Origin: JBOHSA01 sp050732995
GTDB taxonomy: Bacteria > Gemmatimonadota > Gemmatimonadetes > Gemmatimonadales > GWC2-71-9
DNA: 29,696 nucleotides
Assembly (NCBI GenBank): GCA_050732995.1
Contig: JBOHSA010000128.1
Span: forward strand, 1 to 29,696
Direction of reading: 5' to 3'
Part shown: in pieces, positions 21,420 through 29,010 of the stretch
How positions within the stretch are numbered: the first letter of the stretch is position 1
Layout of the letters: every line of letters starts with the position of its first letter
Translations under genes and position numbers: made by a program
The notes under the pieces: generated by a model
What the model was told of the DNA's origin: nothing
Seen by the model: only the letters and a program-made list of their open reading frames with translations
Databases searched by the model: none

Positions 21420-22403
21420 ATGGCGCGCGACCAGCCCGAGCTGTTCGATCACATCCTGCCTACTCCGCGCGCCGAGCTGACCGAGCTTGCGGCGCAGTTG
21501 CCGCCGCTCATCCGGCTCGGCACCTCCACCTGGACCTACGACGGCTGGACGGGAGACGTCTATCACCGCGAGTACCGGGGCCCCCAGCCGGCACGCCGGC
21601 TCGAGGAGTACACCCGCTATCCGCTGTTCCGCACCGTGGGGATCGACAGCGCCTTCTATGAGCCGCCCGCGGAAGAGGTCCTGCGCGCGTACGCGAGCGC
21701 CCTGCCCCCCGGATTCCCCTGCGTCAGCAAGGTGTGGGACCGGATCACCGCCCGGCGGCTCAGCCAGGACCCCAGATGGGGGAACCTCGCGGGCCAGCGC
21801 AACCCCGACTTCCTCAACACCGGCCTGTTCACCGAAGCGGTGCTCGAGCCCTATGCCCGCGCCTTCAAGGACCACGCCGGCTGCTTCGTGTTCGAGTTCC
21901 AGGCGATGCGCGGCCGGGACCTGCCGGCCTCCGACCGGTGGGCCGAGGAGCTCGACGAGTTCTTGCGGCAGCTGCCGAAGGATTTCCGCTACGCGGTCGA
22001 GCTGCGCAACCGCGAACTGCTGCATGAGAGCCACGGGGAGGTGCTGCGGCGGCACGGCGTGGCCCATGTCTTCAATTCGTGGACCGAAATGCCCACGATC
22101 GGAGAGCAGCTCGACCTGCCGTGGACCCTTCCGGCTCCGTTCACGGTCGCCCGCGCGCTGCTCCAGCCGGGGCGGGCCTACGCCGACGCCGTAAAGCTGT
22201 TCGAGCCGTACGACCGGGTGCGGGAGCCCCAGCCCGCGCTGCGCCAGGACCTGGTGCGGCTCATGGCGGAGGCGGTACGGCGGCGGATCGAGGCCCTTCT
22301 GGTCGTCAACAACCGGGCAGAAGGGAACGCCCCCGGGACGATCCGGGCGCTGGCGGAGATGTGGACGAAACGGGGAGCGGGCGGCGGACAGCGGAGCGCG
22401 TAG
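21420..22403 (+). CDS. DUF72 (YecE-like) TIM-barrel protein
   Basis: 327 aa. Family marks are IRLGTSTWTYDGWTGDVYH, TVGIDSAFYEPPAEEVL, VSKVWDRITARRL and a late RYAVELRNRELL, then VVNNRAEGNAPGTIRAL. DUF72 proteins fold as TIM barrels of unknown biochemistry; a nuclease or lyase role has been suggested but is not settled. ATG 21420 is 7 bp after the PEP mutase-family gene, so it probably belongs to the Clp_N-GntR operon. The last 9 codons consist of degenerate GGGAGCG-like heptamers, extending the protein with a non-conserved Gly-rich tail. Confidence 0.88.
   Translation: MARDQPELFDHILPTPRAELTELAAQLPPLIRLGTSTWTYDGWTGDVYHREYRGPQPARRLEEYTRYPLFRTVGIDSAFYEPPAEEVLRAYASALPPGFPCVSKVWDRITARRLSQDPRWGNLAGQRNPDFLNTGLFTEAVLEPYARAFKDHAGCFVFEFQAMRGRDLPASDRWAEELDEFLRQLPKDFRYAVELRNRELLHESHGEVLRRHGVAHVFNSWTEMPTIGEQLDLPWTLPAPFTVARALLQPGRAYADAVKLFEPYDRVREPQPALRQDLVRLMAEAVRRRIEALLVVNNRAEGNAPGTIRALAEMWTKRGAGGGQRSA
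22373..22400 (+). repeat. Degenerate 4 x 7-bp array at the DUF72 3' end
   Basis: GGGAGCG, GGCGGCG, GACAGCG, GAGCGCG. The first unit is identical to the unit of the last lhr array. It encodes the C-terminal tail GAGGGQRSA. Confidence 0.5.
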
Positions 22404-22416
22404 GGCGCCTGGTGTG

Positions 22417-22443
22417 ACCCCGGCCGCGCGGGCGGGGTGTTCT
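22417..22443 (+). terminator. Candidate weak terminator after the DUF72 gene
   Basis: ACCCCG (22417-22422) pairs with CGGGGT (22433-22438), with one internal mismatch, two more GC pairs and a GCGC loop, followed by GTTCT. The stem is strong but the U-tract is short. It fits the end of the Clp_N-GntR operon. Confidence 0.4.
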
Positions 22444-22444
22444 A

Positions 22445-22468
22445 GGGTAGGGGAGGGGAGGGGAGGGG
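22445..22468 (+). repeat. G-quadruplex-forming (GGGGA)n tract before the lipoprotein gene
   Basis: GGG-TA-GGGG-A-GGGG-A-GGGG-A-GGGG: five G runs with 1-2 nt loops, the canonical intramolecular G-quadruplex pattern. It ends 13 bp before the AGGAG Shine-Dalgarno (22481-22485) of the next gene, so it lies in the promoter or 5' leader. Confidence 0.75.
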
Positions 22469-22491
22469 ACCCTCACTCATAGGAGCCGCGC

Positions 22492-23202
22492 ATGCGTCCT
22501 GCCGTGTCCGTCTGCCTGGTTCTCGCCCTCGGCGCCTGCAACGGCACCGAGCCCGACGCCGATGTCATTCCGGTGGAGGTGCAGTGGATGGAGTGGCCCG
22601 CCGAAGTGCTGGCGGCCACGCCGTTCACCGCGCGCCTGACCGGATACGGCGTGTCCTGCCAGGAGGTCCTGAAGTTCGATCCGGCGCCACGGGTGGACAA
22701 CTCCGCGGTGACGTTCGAGCCTTTCTACCTCGTCACCGGCGAGCCGGGGCCCTGTCCCCTGCGGGACTACGGCGCCGGCCAGGGGGTTCCGCAAGCTGGC
22801 CACCCGATCTCTATCCTCGTCCCCATGTTCGACACGCGGGCGAGCGTGCCCGGGCTCGAAGCGCAGAACCCCCGGCTATACGAGATGCGCGCGGCAGCGA
22901 GCGTGTACGCGCGCGAGGGTGGCGCCGCGCCCGCGCTGCCGGTCCGCACGTTCGGCGATATCACGGTTCGGAGCGACGTGGCGAGCGCGGCCCGCACCAA
23001 CGCCGGCGGCAATGGGTACGCTTACCGTGAGTCGCCGGGTTGCGTCCGGCTGTCGGCGGCGGGGGTGTATCCGGGCTACATCGTCGAGAACCCGCCCGAC
23101 ACGGCTTCGTACTGGTATGGGTTCGTGCGGGGCTACCTGTACGAGCCGGCGGCCAAGCTGTGCGGGGAGAGTCGCGTGTTCCGCGTGGTGAGCATCTACT
23201 AA
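22492..23202 (+). CDS. Lipoprotein, paralogue 1 of a tandem pair
   Basis: 236 aa from ATG 22492 with Shine-Dalgarno AGGAG. Signal peptide MRPAVSVCLVLALGAC has a lipobox LGAC with Cys16. The mature part opens with VQWMEWPAEVLAATPFT, has two N-terminal and two C-terminal Cys (SCQEVL, GPCPL, PGCVRL, KLCGES), and ends with a strongly conserved block NPPDTASYWYGFVRGYLYEP. The same four Cys and the same block occur in the next gene product, so this is a tandem duplication with probable disulfides. Predicted beta-rich; I recognise no named family. It is likely anchored to the periplasmic side of a membrane. Confidence 0.8.
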   Translation: MRPAVSVCLVLALGACNGTEPDADVIPVEVQWMEWPAEVLAATPFTARLTGYGVSCQEVLKFDPAPRVDNSAVTFEPFYLVTGEPGPCPLRDYGAGQGVPQAGHPISILVPMFDTRASVPGLEAQNPRLYEMRAAASVYAREGGAAPALPVRTFGDITVRSDVASAARTNAGGNGYAYRESPGCVRLSAAGVYPGYIVENPPDTASYWYGFVRGYLYEPAAKLCGESRVFRVVSIY

Positions 23203-23231
23203 TCTGTCCCATCCTGACTCCGGAGGATTTC

Positions 23232-23918
23232 ATGCGACTTGTCTGGTCCGCTTGGCTCGCGCTCGCCGTTCTTCCCGCCTGCAGCGAACCGGACATCGAA
23301 GCCGTGCCGGCCCAGGTCCACTGGATGGAGTGGCCGGCCGAGGTCCTCGCCGGGGCGCCGTTCACGGTCCGGGTCGTCGGATCCGCGCTGGGCTGCGGCA
23401 GGCGGTTCCGGCTGAAAGTGCCCGTCGCCCGGGACCAATCGGCCGTCACCTTCGAGCCCTACTACCTGGTCGACGGTCGGACCGACATCTGCATCCTGGA
23501 GGAGCGAGCCCGGCCGGCCCCGGACATCATCGACCTGGGATACTTCGACACCCGCGCGCCCGTGCCGGGGCTCGCGGCCGAGTACCCCCGCACGTACGAG
23601 CTGCGGGCGGCGGCGTCGATCTACGCCACGTTGGATCTCGAGGCGGAGCCGCTTCCGGTGCGGACCTTCGGTCAGGTGACTGTCCGCGTCACGGGCGCCG
23701 ACGGGTCCCGGACCAACGCGGGCGGCTTCGTGTACACGGTCCGGGACCCCGCCGGGTGCCTGCGGATCGTGCCCAACTTCCTCTATCCCGGTTATCTCCT
23801 CGAGAATCCCCCCGATACCTCGAGCAGCTGGTACGGTTTCGTCCGAGGATATCTCTACGAGCCCGCCGCCCCGGTGTGCGGGGAAGCGCGGGTGTTCCAC
23901 CTCGTCAGCCGGAACTAG
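23232..23918 (+). CDS. Lipoprotein, paralogue 2 of a tandem pair
   Basis: 228 aa from ATG 23232, with GGAGG (23222-23226) at good spacing. Signal peptide MRLVWSAWLALAVLPAC has the lipobox Cys17. It shares with the preceding protein VHWMEWPAEVLAGAPFT, QSAVTFEPYYLV, FDTRAPVPGL, ELRAAASIYA and a final NPPDTSSSWYGFVRGYLYEP, plus all four mature-region Cys. The N-terminal third is the most divergent, so the two copies may have different partners. The stop codon (TAG 23916-23918) interlocks with that of the convergent radical SAM gene in CTAG. Confidence 0.8.
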   Translation: MRLVWSAWLALAVLPACSEPDIEAVPAQVHWMEWPAEVLAGAPFTVRVVGSALGCGRRFRLKVPVARDQSAVTFEPYYLVDGRTDICILEERARPAPDIIDLGYFDTRAPVPGLAAEYPRTYELRAAASIYATLDLEAEPLPVRTFGQVTVRVTGADGSRTNAGGFVYTVRDPAGCLRIVPNFLYPGYLLENPPDTSSSWYGFVRGYLYEPAAPVCGEARVFHLVSRN

Positions 23919-25099
23919 ACGGCCAGCGCGATCTGGCTTGCGGGCCGGCGGTCCGCGTAGCGGTCCGCCATGCCGTTGTTCACCGGGAAGCCGAACTTCG
24001 CCTGGAGCCGCCGGATCCGGCGCGACAGCGCGCGGGTGTAGGTGCGCGGCGCCGAGCTTTGGCGGGCGTACGCGCGGGCGTAGCGCTCGGCGAGTTCTGG
24101 AAAGTGTGCCTCGAGCACGGGCACAAACCGCTCCCGTACCGCCGCATACAGCCGCAGCGGTCCGGCGTGGAGAAACCGGGCGCCGGCCTGCCGGCCCGCC
24201 TGGAAGAGCGCTTCCAGGTGGGGAACGTCGTCCGTGATGCCCGGCAGGACCGGCGCGACGATGAGTCCCGCGTTGACCCCCGCCGCCGTCAGCTTCCCGA
24301 GCGCCCGCAGGCGCGCCGCGGGCACGGGCGAGCGCGCTTCGACCGCCCGGATCAGGGGGACGTCGAGTGTGATCAACGAGACGTACACCTCGAGCCCGTT
24401 GCGCCGCTGGAGCCGTGTCAACAGGTCGATGTCGCGCGCCACGAGCGGGCTCTTGGTGATCAGGCCGATCGACAACCCTTCCTCGCGCGCCAGCCGCTCG
24501 AGGATCCCGCGCGTCAGGCGAAACCGCCGCTCGGCGGGCTGGTACGGATCGGTGGCCGTGCCGATGACGATCGGGTCCGCGCTCGGGCGGTCGAGCGGCC
24601 GGGCGGTCCGAAAGTAGCGCCGGAGGTCCGACTCGAGCGCGGCAAGCGCTTGCTCCTTGACGAAGATCCGCTGCTCGAACGCCTCCCAGCCGTGCGGCCC
24701 CCGGTATTCCACCAGCTCGTCGTCCGTGAGCCGGCCCGCGTCGCGCGCGCGCTCGACGACGTAGCGGTGCGCGTAGCGGGCGTAGCAGTAGGTGCACCCG
24801 AACTCGCAGCCGACGTACGGATTGAGCGACCAGAAATCCATCCCGGTCTGCGACGGAGGGTTGAGTATCGAGCGGTTGGCGAGCGCGACGTATTTAGTGC
24901 TGCGGAGACGCTGGTCCAGAACGGCGACGGAAGGTTGGAAGGATGGAAGGACGGAAAAGGGGATCGAAAGTTGAGCCCGTCCCCGATCCGACCTTCCGTC
25001 CTTCCGGCTGCGGGAAGCCTCGGGCGCCGCTGGAAGTGGAGGATTGGGTACAGGTTGGGTCGGCGGCACACCCGAATATATACCGAAGTCGACCGCCAC
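23915..25099 (-). CDS. Radical SAM protein, SplB/Rv2578c-like
   Basis: 394 aa from GTG 25099; GTG 25069 is also possible. The radical SAM cluster motif CEFGCTYCYA (CxxxCxxC) lies near residue 98-105, preceded by YVALANRSILNPP. Further marks are IGTATDPYQPAE, GLITKSPLVARDIDLL and APVLPGITDD, as in the group of SPL-like (spore photoproduct lyase-related) radical SAM proteins of unknown reaction. The cluster is reduced to cleave S-adenosylmethionine into a 5'-deoxyadenosyl radical. The first 50 or so residues are not conserved in style: they come from purine-rich octamer repeats and their inverted copy, with Pro/Ser/Arg-rich text. The gene shares its stop tetranucleotide with the lipoprotein gene and follows the APC permease gene after 50 bp on the same strand. 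Confidence 0.87.
   Translation of the reverse strand: MAVDFGIYSGVPPTQPVPNPPLPAAPEASRSRKDGRSDRGRAQLSIPFSVLPSFQPSVAVLDQRLRSTKYVALANRSILNPPSQTGMDFWSLNPYVGCEFGCTYCYARYAHRYVVERARDAGRLTDDELVEYRGPHGWEAFEQRIFVKEQALAALESDLRRYFRTARPLDRPSADPIVIGTATDPYQPAERRFRLTRGILERLAREEGLSIGLITKSPLVARDIDLLTRLQRRNGLEVYVSLITLDVPLIRAVEARSPVPAARLRALGKLTAAGVNAGLIVAPVLPGITDDVPHLEALFQAGRQAGARFLHAGPLRLYAAVRERFVPVLEAHFPELAERYARAYARQSSAPRTYTRALSRRIRRLQAKFGFPVNNGMADRYADRRPASQIALAV
24930..25005 (-). repeat. 4 x 8-bp array with an inverted copy in the radical SAM 5' end
   Basis: On the plus strand, GGAAGGTT, GGAAGGAT, GGAAGGAC, GGAAAAGG at 24930-24961. GGAAGGACGGAA (24946-24957) is perfectly inverted as TTCCGTCCTTCC at 24994-25005, and GGATCG (24961-24966) as CGATCC (24984-24989). 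The whole forms a long imperfect hairpin in the coding strand of the radical SAM N-terminus. Confidence 0.8.
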
Positions 25100-25149
25100 G
25101 CCAGAAGCCTAAGTACTTTCCTATCAAACTGTTGCGTGATGTACTCCGA

Positions 25150-26604
25150 CTACGCTTCCCGCCTCCTGCTTTCCACCTTCCGAACCATCGCTCGCCACCC
25201 GAAGTACACCGGCACGCCGAGCAATACGATCAGGAAACCGAGGCCGCTGTAGGCCGCGGTGGCTTCCTGGAGCAGCAGGTTCGCGCACACGAGCCCGGTG
25301 GCCACGATGTAAAGCGCGGGGAGCCACGGGTACCCCGGGGCCCGCACCGGGCGCTCGGCAGCGGGTCGCCGCCACCGCAGCGCGAACAGGCCTACGCCGG
25401 TGATCATGTAGAACAGCACCGCCGCGAAGATCACGAACTTGAGGAGCTCACTGTAGGTGCCTGAGAGGCACAGCGCGCAGGTCCAGATGGCCTGTACGGC
25501 GAGGGCCACGGCCGGGGTCTTGTACCGCGGGTGCAGCGCACCGGTAGACCGGAAGAACAGGTTGTCCCGGGCCATGGCGTAGTAGACCCGGGCCCCGGAG
25601 AGAATCAGTCCGTTGTTGCACCCGAAGGTCGAGACCATGATGGCCGCGGCCATGATGTACAAGCCGGCGTCACCGAACATCGCCTGGAGCGCGGCGGTGC
25701 CGACGCGGTCCTGGGGCGCGTTGGCGATCTGCGACGCGGGGAGCACGGTCAGGTAGGCCGTGTTCGCGACGACGTACAGGAGCGTGACCGTCAGGACCCC
25801 CACCACCATGGCGAAGGGCAGGTCCTTCTCCGGCCGCTGAAACTCGCCCGAAGCGAACCCGACGTTGTTCCAGGCGTCCATCGAGAACAGCGACCCCACC
25901 ATGGCGGCGCCCACGACCGGGAGCATGGCGAGCGTGAGGCCGCCCGCGGGCCAGAAGCTCGGTCCGAAGTTGCGGGTCAGGGCCTCGGCGTCGCGGCCGA
26001 TGGTGATGCCGAGCAGGATGAGCCCCGCGAGCGCGGCCGTCTTGATGATGGTGAGCGAGGTCTGGATCGCGGCGGCGGTCTTGACGCCGCGTACGTTGAT
26101 CCACGTCAACGCCACGACCGACAGGATCGCGAGGATGCGCTGGGGCGACAGCCCCACGGCGATGTCGCCGATCGGCCGCGGGAACGAGACCGTGCCTCCG
26201 AGGAACACGTCGGGGGACAGGGCGGGGACGAACACCGCCGTGAAGCGGGCGAACGCGACGGCCACGGCGGCGATCGTGCCGGTCTGGATCACCGTGAACA
26301 GCGTCCAGCCGTAGAGGTAGCCGAACAGCGGCGAGATGCCCTCGCGCAGGTAGACGTACTGGCCGCCCGCCTTGGGGAACATCGCGGCCAGCTCGCCGTA
26401 GCTGAGCGCGCCGAGCAGGGTGATGGCGCCCGAGAGGCCCCAGGCGAGGAGCAGGAGGCCCGGGGCCTGGACCTGGCGCAGGATATCGGCCGAGACGATG
26501 AAGATGCCGGAGCCGATCATCGACCCGACGACGAGCGCGGTGGCGTCGAGCCGCGAGATCGCCTTGACGAACTCGGGTTGGGACGGTTGCGCAGGGTTGG
26601 TCAT
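25150..26604 (-). CDS. APC-family amino acid permease
   Basis: 484 aa with about 12 hydrophobic membrane segments. The first helix motif ALVVGSMIGSGIFIVSADI and the following GALSYGELAAMFPKAGGQYVYL are classical for the amino acid-polyamine-organocation superfamily, where the broken helix GSGIF binds the substrate carboxylate/amine. FSMDAWNNVGFASGEFQRPEKD corresponds to helix 6. It acts in the inner membrane as a proton- or exchange-coupled transporter; the LAT-like look suggests neutral amino acids, but the substrate is unknown. ATG 26604 diverges from the DUF47-Pit operon with 82 bp between. The C-terminal tail is encoded by a degenerate 4 x 7-bp array. Confidence 0.92.
   Translation of the reverse strand: MTNPAQPSQPEFVKAISRLDATALVVGSMIGSGIFIVSADILRQVQAPGLLLLAWGLSGAITLLGALSYGELAAMFPKAGGQYVYLREGISPLFGYLYGWTLFTVIQTGTIAAVAVAFARFTAVFVPALSPDVFLGGTVSFPRPIGDIAVGLSPQRILAILSVVALTWINVRGVKTAAAIQTSLTIIKTAALAGLILLGITIGRDAEALTRNFGPSFWPAGGLTLAMLPVVGAAMVGSLFSMDAWNNVGFASGEFQRPEKDLPFAMVVGVLTVTLLYVVANTAYLTVLPASQIANAPQDRVGTAALQAMFGDAGLYIMAAAIMVSTFGCNNGLILSGARVYYAMARDNLFFRSTGALHPRYKTPAVALAVQAIWTCALCLSGTYSELLKFVIFAAVLFYMITGVGLFALRWRRPAAERPVRAPGYPWLPALYIVATGLVCANLLLQEATAAYSGLGFLIVLLGVPVYFGWRAMVRKVESRRREA
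25154..25181 (-). repeat. Degenerate 4 x 7-bp array at the APC permease 3' end
   Basis: On the coding strand GGAAGGT, GGAAAGC, AGGAGGC, GGGAAGC. The last base of the array lies just before the final codon and TAG. It encodes the basic tail KVESRRRE. The units are similar to those of the other arrays (purine-rich, ending GC). Confidence 0.55.
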
Positions 26605-26686
26605 GGCGGCCGATAACCTAGTTGCCCGGGGCGGCCACCGCTATCTTTTCCCGCCGCCGCCGCGACCCCCGAGCCCCGAGGAATCC
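26605..26686. promoter_or_regulatory. Divergent promoter region, APC permease / DUF47-pit
   Basis: 82 bp between the permease ATG and the DUF47 GTG. It holds TATCTT at 26642-26647 as a possible plus-strand -10; I see no matching -35 at proper distance. No repeat or obvious Pho-type operator is visible. Confidence 0.3.
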
Positions 26687-27301
26687 GTGCGCCTCCTGCC
26701 GCGCAAAGAAGAGTTCTTCGACCTCTTCACCGAAGTCGCCACCCGCAACAAGACCGCCGCGGACCATCTACACCAGCTGTTCGAGGCGCCGCCCGAGCGG
26801 CGCCAGGCGCACGTCGAGGCGATCAAGCGGCTGGAGCACGAAGCCGACCAGGTGACCCACGAGGTGGTGAACCGGCTCGACCGGACGTTCATCACGCCGC
26901 TCGATCGCGAGGACATCCACAAGCTCGCCTCGGATCTGGACGACGTGATGGACGCGATGGACGGGACCGCCCGGCGCGCCCAGATCTTCCGGCTCGGCGC
27001 GGCGCCCCCGGGGATCCGCCAGCTCACGGAAGTGGTCCAGCGGATGGTCGGCGTGCTGGCGGAGGCGGTGGGCCGCCTGAAGAAGGGGGACGACGTGATG
27101 CGGTTCTGCGTCGAGGCCAAGCGGCTGGAGGAGGAAGGCGACGCGATCTATCACCACTCGCTGGGCGAGCTGTTCGAGAAGGAGCAGAACGCCCTTGAGA
27201 TCATCAAGTGGAAGGAGATCTACGACAAGCTCGAGCAGACCCTCGATCAGTCCGAGGACGTCGCCAACGTGCTCGAGTCGATTACCCTGAAGCACGCCTG
27301 A
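26687..27301 (+). CDS. DUF47/PhoU-like phosphate transport accessory protein
   Basis: 204 aa from GTG 26687, chosen because VRLLPRKEEFFDLFTEVATR matches the usual start of the family; ATG 26603 would add 28 residues with a Pro-rich, non-conserved start. The protein is all-helical with PhoU-like three-helix motifs (EAIKRLEHEADQVTHEVVNR; ITPLDREDIHKLASDLDDVM; CVEAKRLEEEGDAIYHHSLG). These acidic/His patches bind metal ions in PhoU-type proteins. It is encoded with, and modulates, Pit phosphate transporters. The stop overlaps the pit ATG by one base (TGATG), giving translational coupling. Confidence 0.92.
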   Translation: MRLLPRKEEFFDLFTEVATRNKTAADHLHQLFEAPPERRQAHVEAIKRLEHEADQVTHEVVNRLDRTFITPLDREDIHKLASDLDDVMDAMDGTARRAQIFRLGAAPPGIRQLTEVVQRMVGVLAEAVGRLKKGDDVMRFCVEAKRLEEEGDAIYHHSLGELFEKEQNALEIIKWKEIYDKLEQTLDQSEDVANVLESITLKHA

Positions 27302-28335
27302 TGGCCGACTCCGTCTGGTTCGTGCTCGCGATCGTGCTCGTCGCGCTCGCGTTCGATTTCATCAACGGCTTTCACGACGCGGCGAACTCGATCGCCACCG
27401 TCGTGTCCACGCGGGTGCTCTCCCCTAGCGCCGCCGTGGTCTGGGCGGCCTTCTGGAACTTCGTCGCCGCGTTCACGTTCGGCACCGCGATCGCCAAGAC
27501 CATCGGGAAGGGGATGATCGACCTCAGCGTCGTGGACCCCACCGTGATCGTGGCGGGCCTCCTCGGGGCGATCCTGTGGGACCTGATGACCTGGTGGTGG
27601 GGGCTGCCGACTTCTTCGTCGCACGCGCTGCTCGGGGGCTACGCCGGCGCCGCCGTCGCCAAAGCGGGCTTCGCGGCCATCATCGCGCAGGGATGGATCA
27701 AGACGCTCGCGTTCATCGTGATCGCGCCGCTCATGGGGCTCACCATCGCCCTCGCGCTCACCGTGGCGCTCTCCTGGGCGCTGCGGCGATCGCTCCCGCG
27801 GCGGGTGGACCGGGCGTTCCGCCTGCTCCAGCTCGTGTCCGCCGCCCTGTATTCGCTGGGGCATGGGACCAACGACGCCCAGAAGACCATGGGGATCATC
27901 GTCGCCCTGCTCGTCTCCAGCCAGGCGCTGTTCGTGACGTTCCCCGTGCCGGCCCTGCACTTGACCACGGCGGACCACATCCCGACCTGGGTCATCCTGT
28001 CGGCGCACGCCGCGATCGCCTTGGGGACGATGGCGGGCGGCTGGCGCATCGTGAGGACGATGGGGCAGCGGATCACCAAGCTGCGGCCGTTCGGGGGCTT
28101 CTGTGCCGAGACGAGCGGCGCGATCACGCTGTTCATCGCGTCGCACTTCGGGATCCCGGTCAGCACGACCCACACCATCACCGGCGCCATCGCTGGCGTC
28201 GGCGCCGCGCAGCGGCTCTCGGCCGTGCGCTGGGCCGTGGCGGGACGGATCGTGTGGGCGTGGCTGTTGACCATTCCCGCGTCGGCCGGCCTCGCGGGGC
28301 TCGCCTACCTGGTGCTGCGCGCGCTGGTCGGCTAG
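27301..28335 (+). CDS. pit: Low-affinity inorganic phosphate transporter (PiT family)
   Basis: 344 aa, about ten membrane helices. Both PiT signature copies are visible: ALAFDFINGFHDAANSIATV at the N-terminus and LYSLGHGTNDAQKTMGIIVA in the second half. The paired GLPTSSSHALLGGYAGAA and IPVSTTHTITGAIAGVGAA loops are present too. The transporter moves metal-phosphate with H+ (or Na+) across the inner membrane. It forms an operon with the DUF47 gene. The 3' end interlocks with the convergent histidine-kinase-like gene (CTAG at 28332-28335). Confidence 0.96.
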   Translation: MADSVWFVLAIVLVALAFDFINGFHDAANSIATVVSTRVLSPSAAVVWAAFWNFVAAFTFGTAIAKTIGKGMIDLSVVDPTVIVAGLLGAILWDLMTWWWGLPTSSSHALLGGYAGAAVAKAGFAAIIAQGWIKTLAFIVIAPLMGLTIALALTVALSWALRRSLPRRVDRAFRLLQLVSAALYSLGHGTNDAQKTMGIIVALLVSSQALFVTFPVPALHLTTADHIPTWVILSAHAAIALGTMAGGWRIVRTMGQRITKLRPFGGFCAETSGAITLFIASHFGIPVSTTHTITGAIAGVGAAQRLSAVRWAVAGRIVWAWLLTIPASAGLAGLAYLVLRALVG

Positions 28336-29009
28336 CCCCCGCGCGTCTTCGCCCGGGCGAGGTCGATCATCCGCACCCCGCCCACGTACTCCCGCAGCGG
28401 CGCGTCGGCGAGCGTCGTCAACCGCTCGACCGCCTCGTGAATCCGCTGCCCCATGATGATGATCTGGCGCACCGATTCCCGATCCTCGGGGTCCAGCACG
28501 TGCCCACCCGTCTCGAGGAGCTGCGCCTCGGCCAGGAGCGTCGCCAGCGCGTTGTTCACCTCGTGCCGGATCGCGATGGCGATCTGGGAAATCACCGCCA
28601 CCCGCTCGCCCTGAATCGCGCGCGCGTAGAACGTGTGCAGCTGCTCCGACAGCCACCCCACGGAGATCGCCAACACCCCGTAGGCCACGTAGATCGGGAC
28701 GGTGATGCGCCAGTCCTCGGGCTCCAGGTTCAACGCCACCAGGTACTGGATGGCCGTGAACAGCACCGTCCCCATGATCAGGCCGGAAAAGGCGCCGTGC
28801 ATGCCGAAGTGCAGCGAGAGCAGGTAGGCCGGGACGAGCGTCAGCAGCCAGATGAGGTCGCGGTAGGAGACCTCGGAAGCCGGGACGAACTGGAGCACCA
28901 GGCTGGGCGACAGGTACGCGACGGCGCAGTACAGCCACCACCGCTTGGGCAGTGGCGGCCGATGGGCCATCGGCGTGAACCCCAGGAAGTCGACGATCCG
29001 GTGGCGCAT
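28332..29009 (-). CDS. Membrane protein with histidine-kinase H-box but no ATPase domain
   Basis: 225 aa. About four to five hydrophobic segments fill residues 24-121. Then comes a coiled/helical part and a dimerisation-and-phosphotransfer-like helix pair with QIAIAIRHEVNNALATLLAE, where His149 is followed by EVNN as in NtrB-type H-boxes (HExxN). The usual N, G1 and G2 boxes of the HATPase domain are absent: the protein ends about 75 residues after His149, too short for the domain. It could be a membrane-bound phosphotransfer or dominant-negative partner of another kinase. ATG 29009 is one base after the stop of the aldehyde dehydrogenase gene, so they are co-transcribed. A premature end or annotation gap is unlikely because the stop interlocks with pit. 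Confidence 0.75.
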   Translation of the reverse strand: MRHRIVDFLGFTPMAHRPPLPKRWWLYCAVAYLSPSLVLQFVPASEVSYRDLIWLLTLVPAYLLSLHFGMHGAFSGLIMGTVLFTAIQYLVALNLEPEDWRITVPIYVAYGVLAISVGWLSEQLHTFYARAIQGERVAVISQIAIAIRHEVNNALATLLAEAQLLETGGHVLDPEDRESVRQIIIMGQRIHEAVERLTTLADAPLREYVGGVRMIDLARAKTRGG

Positions 29010-29010
29010 G

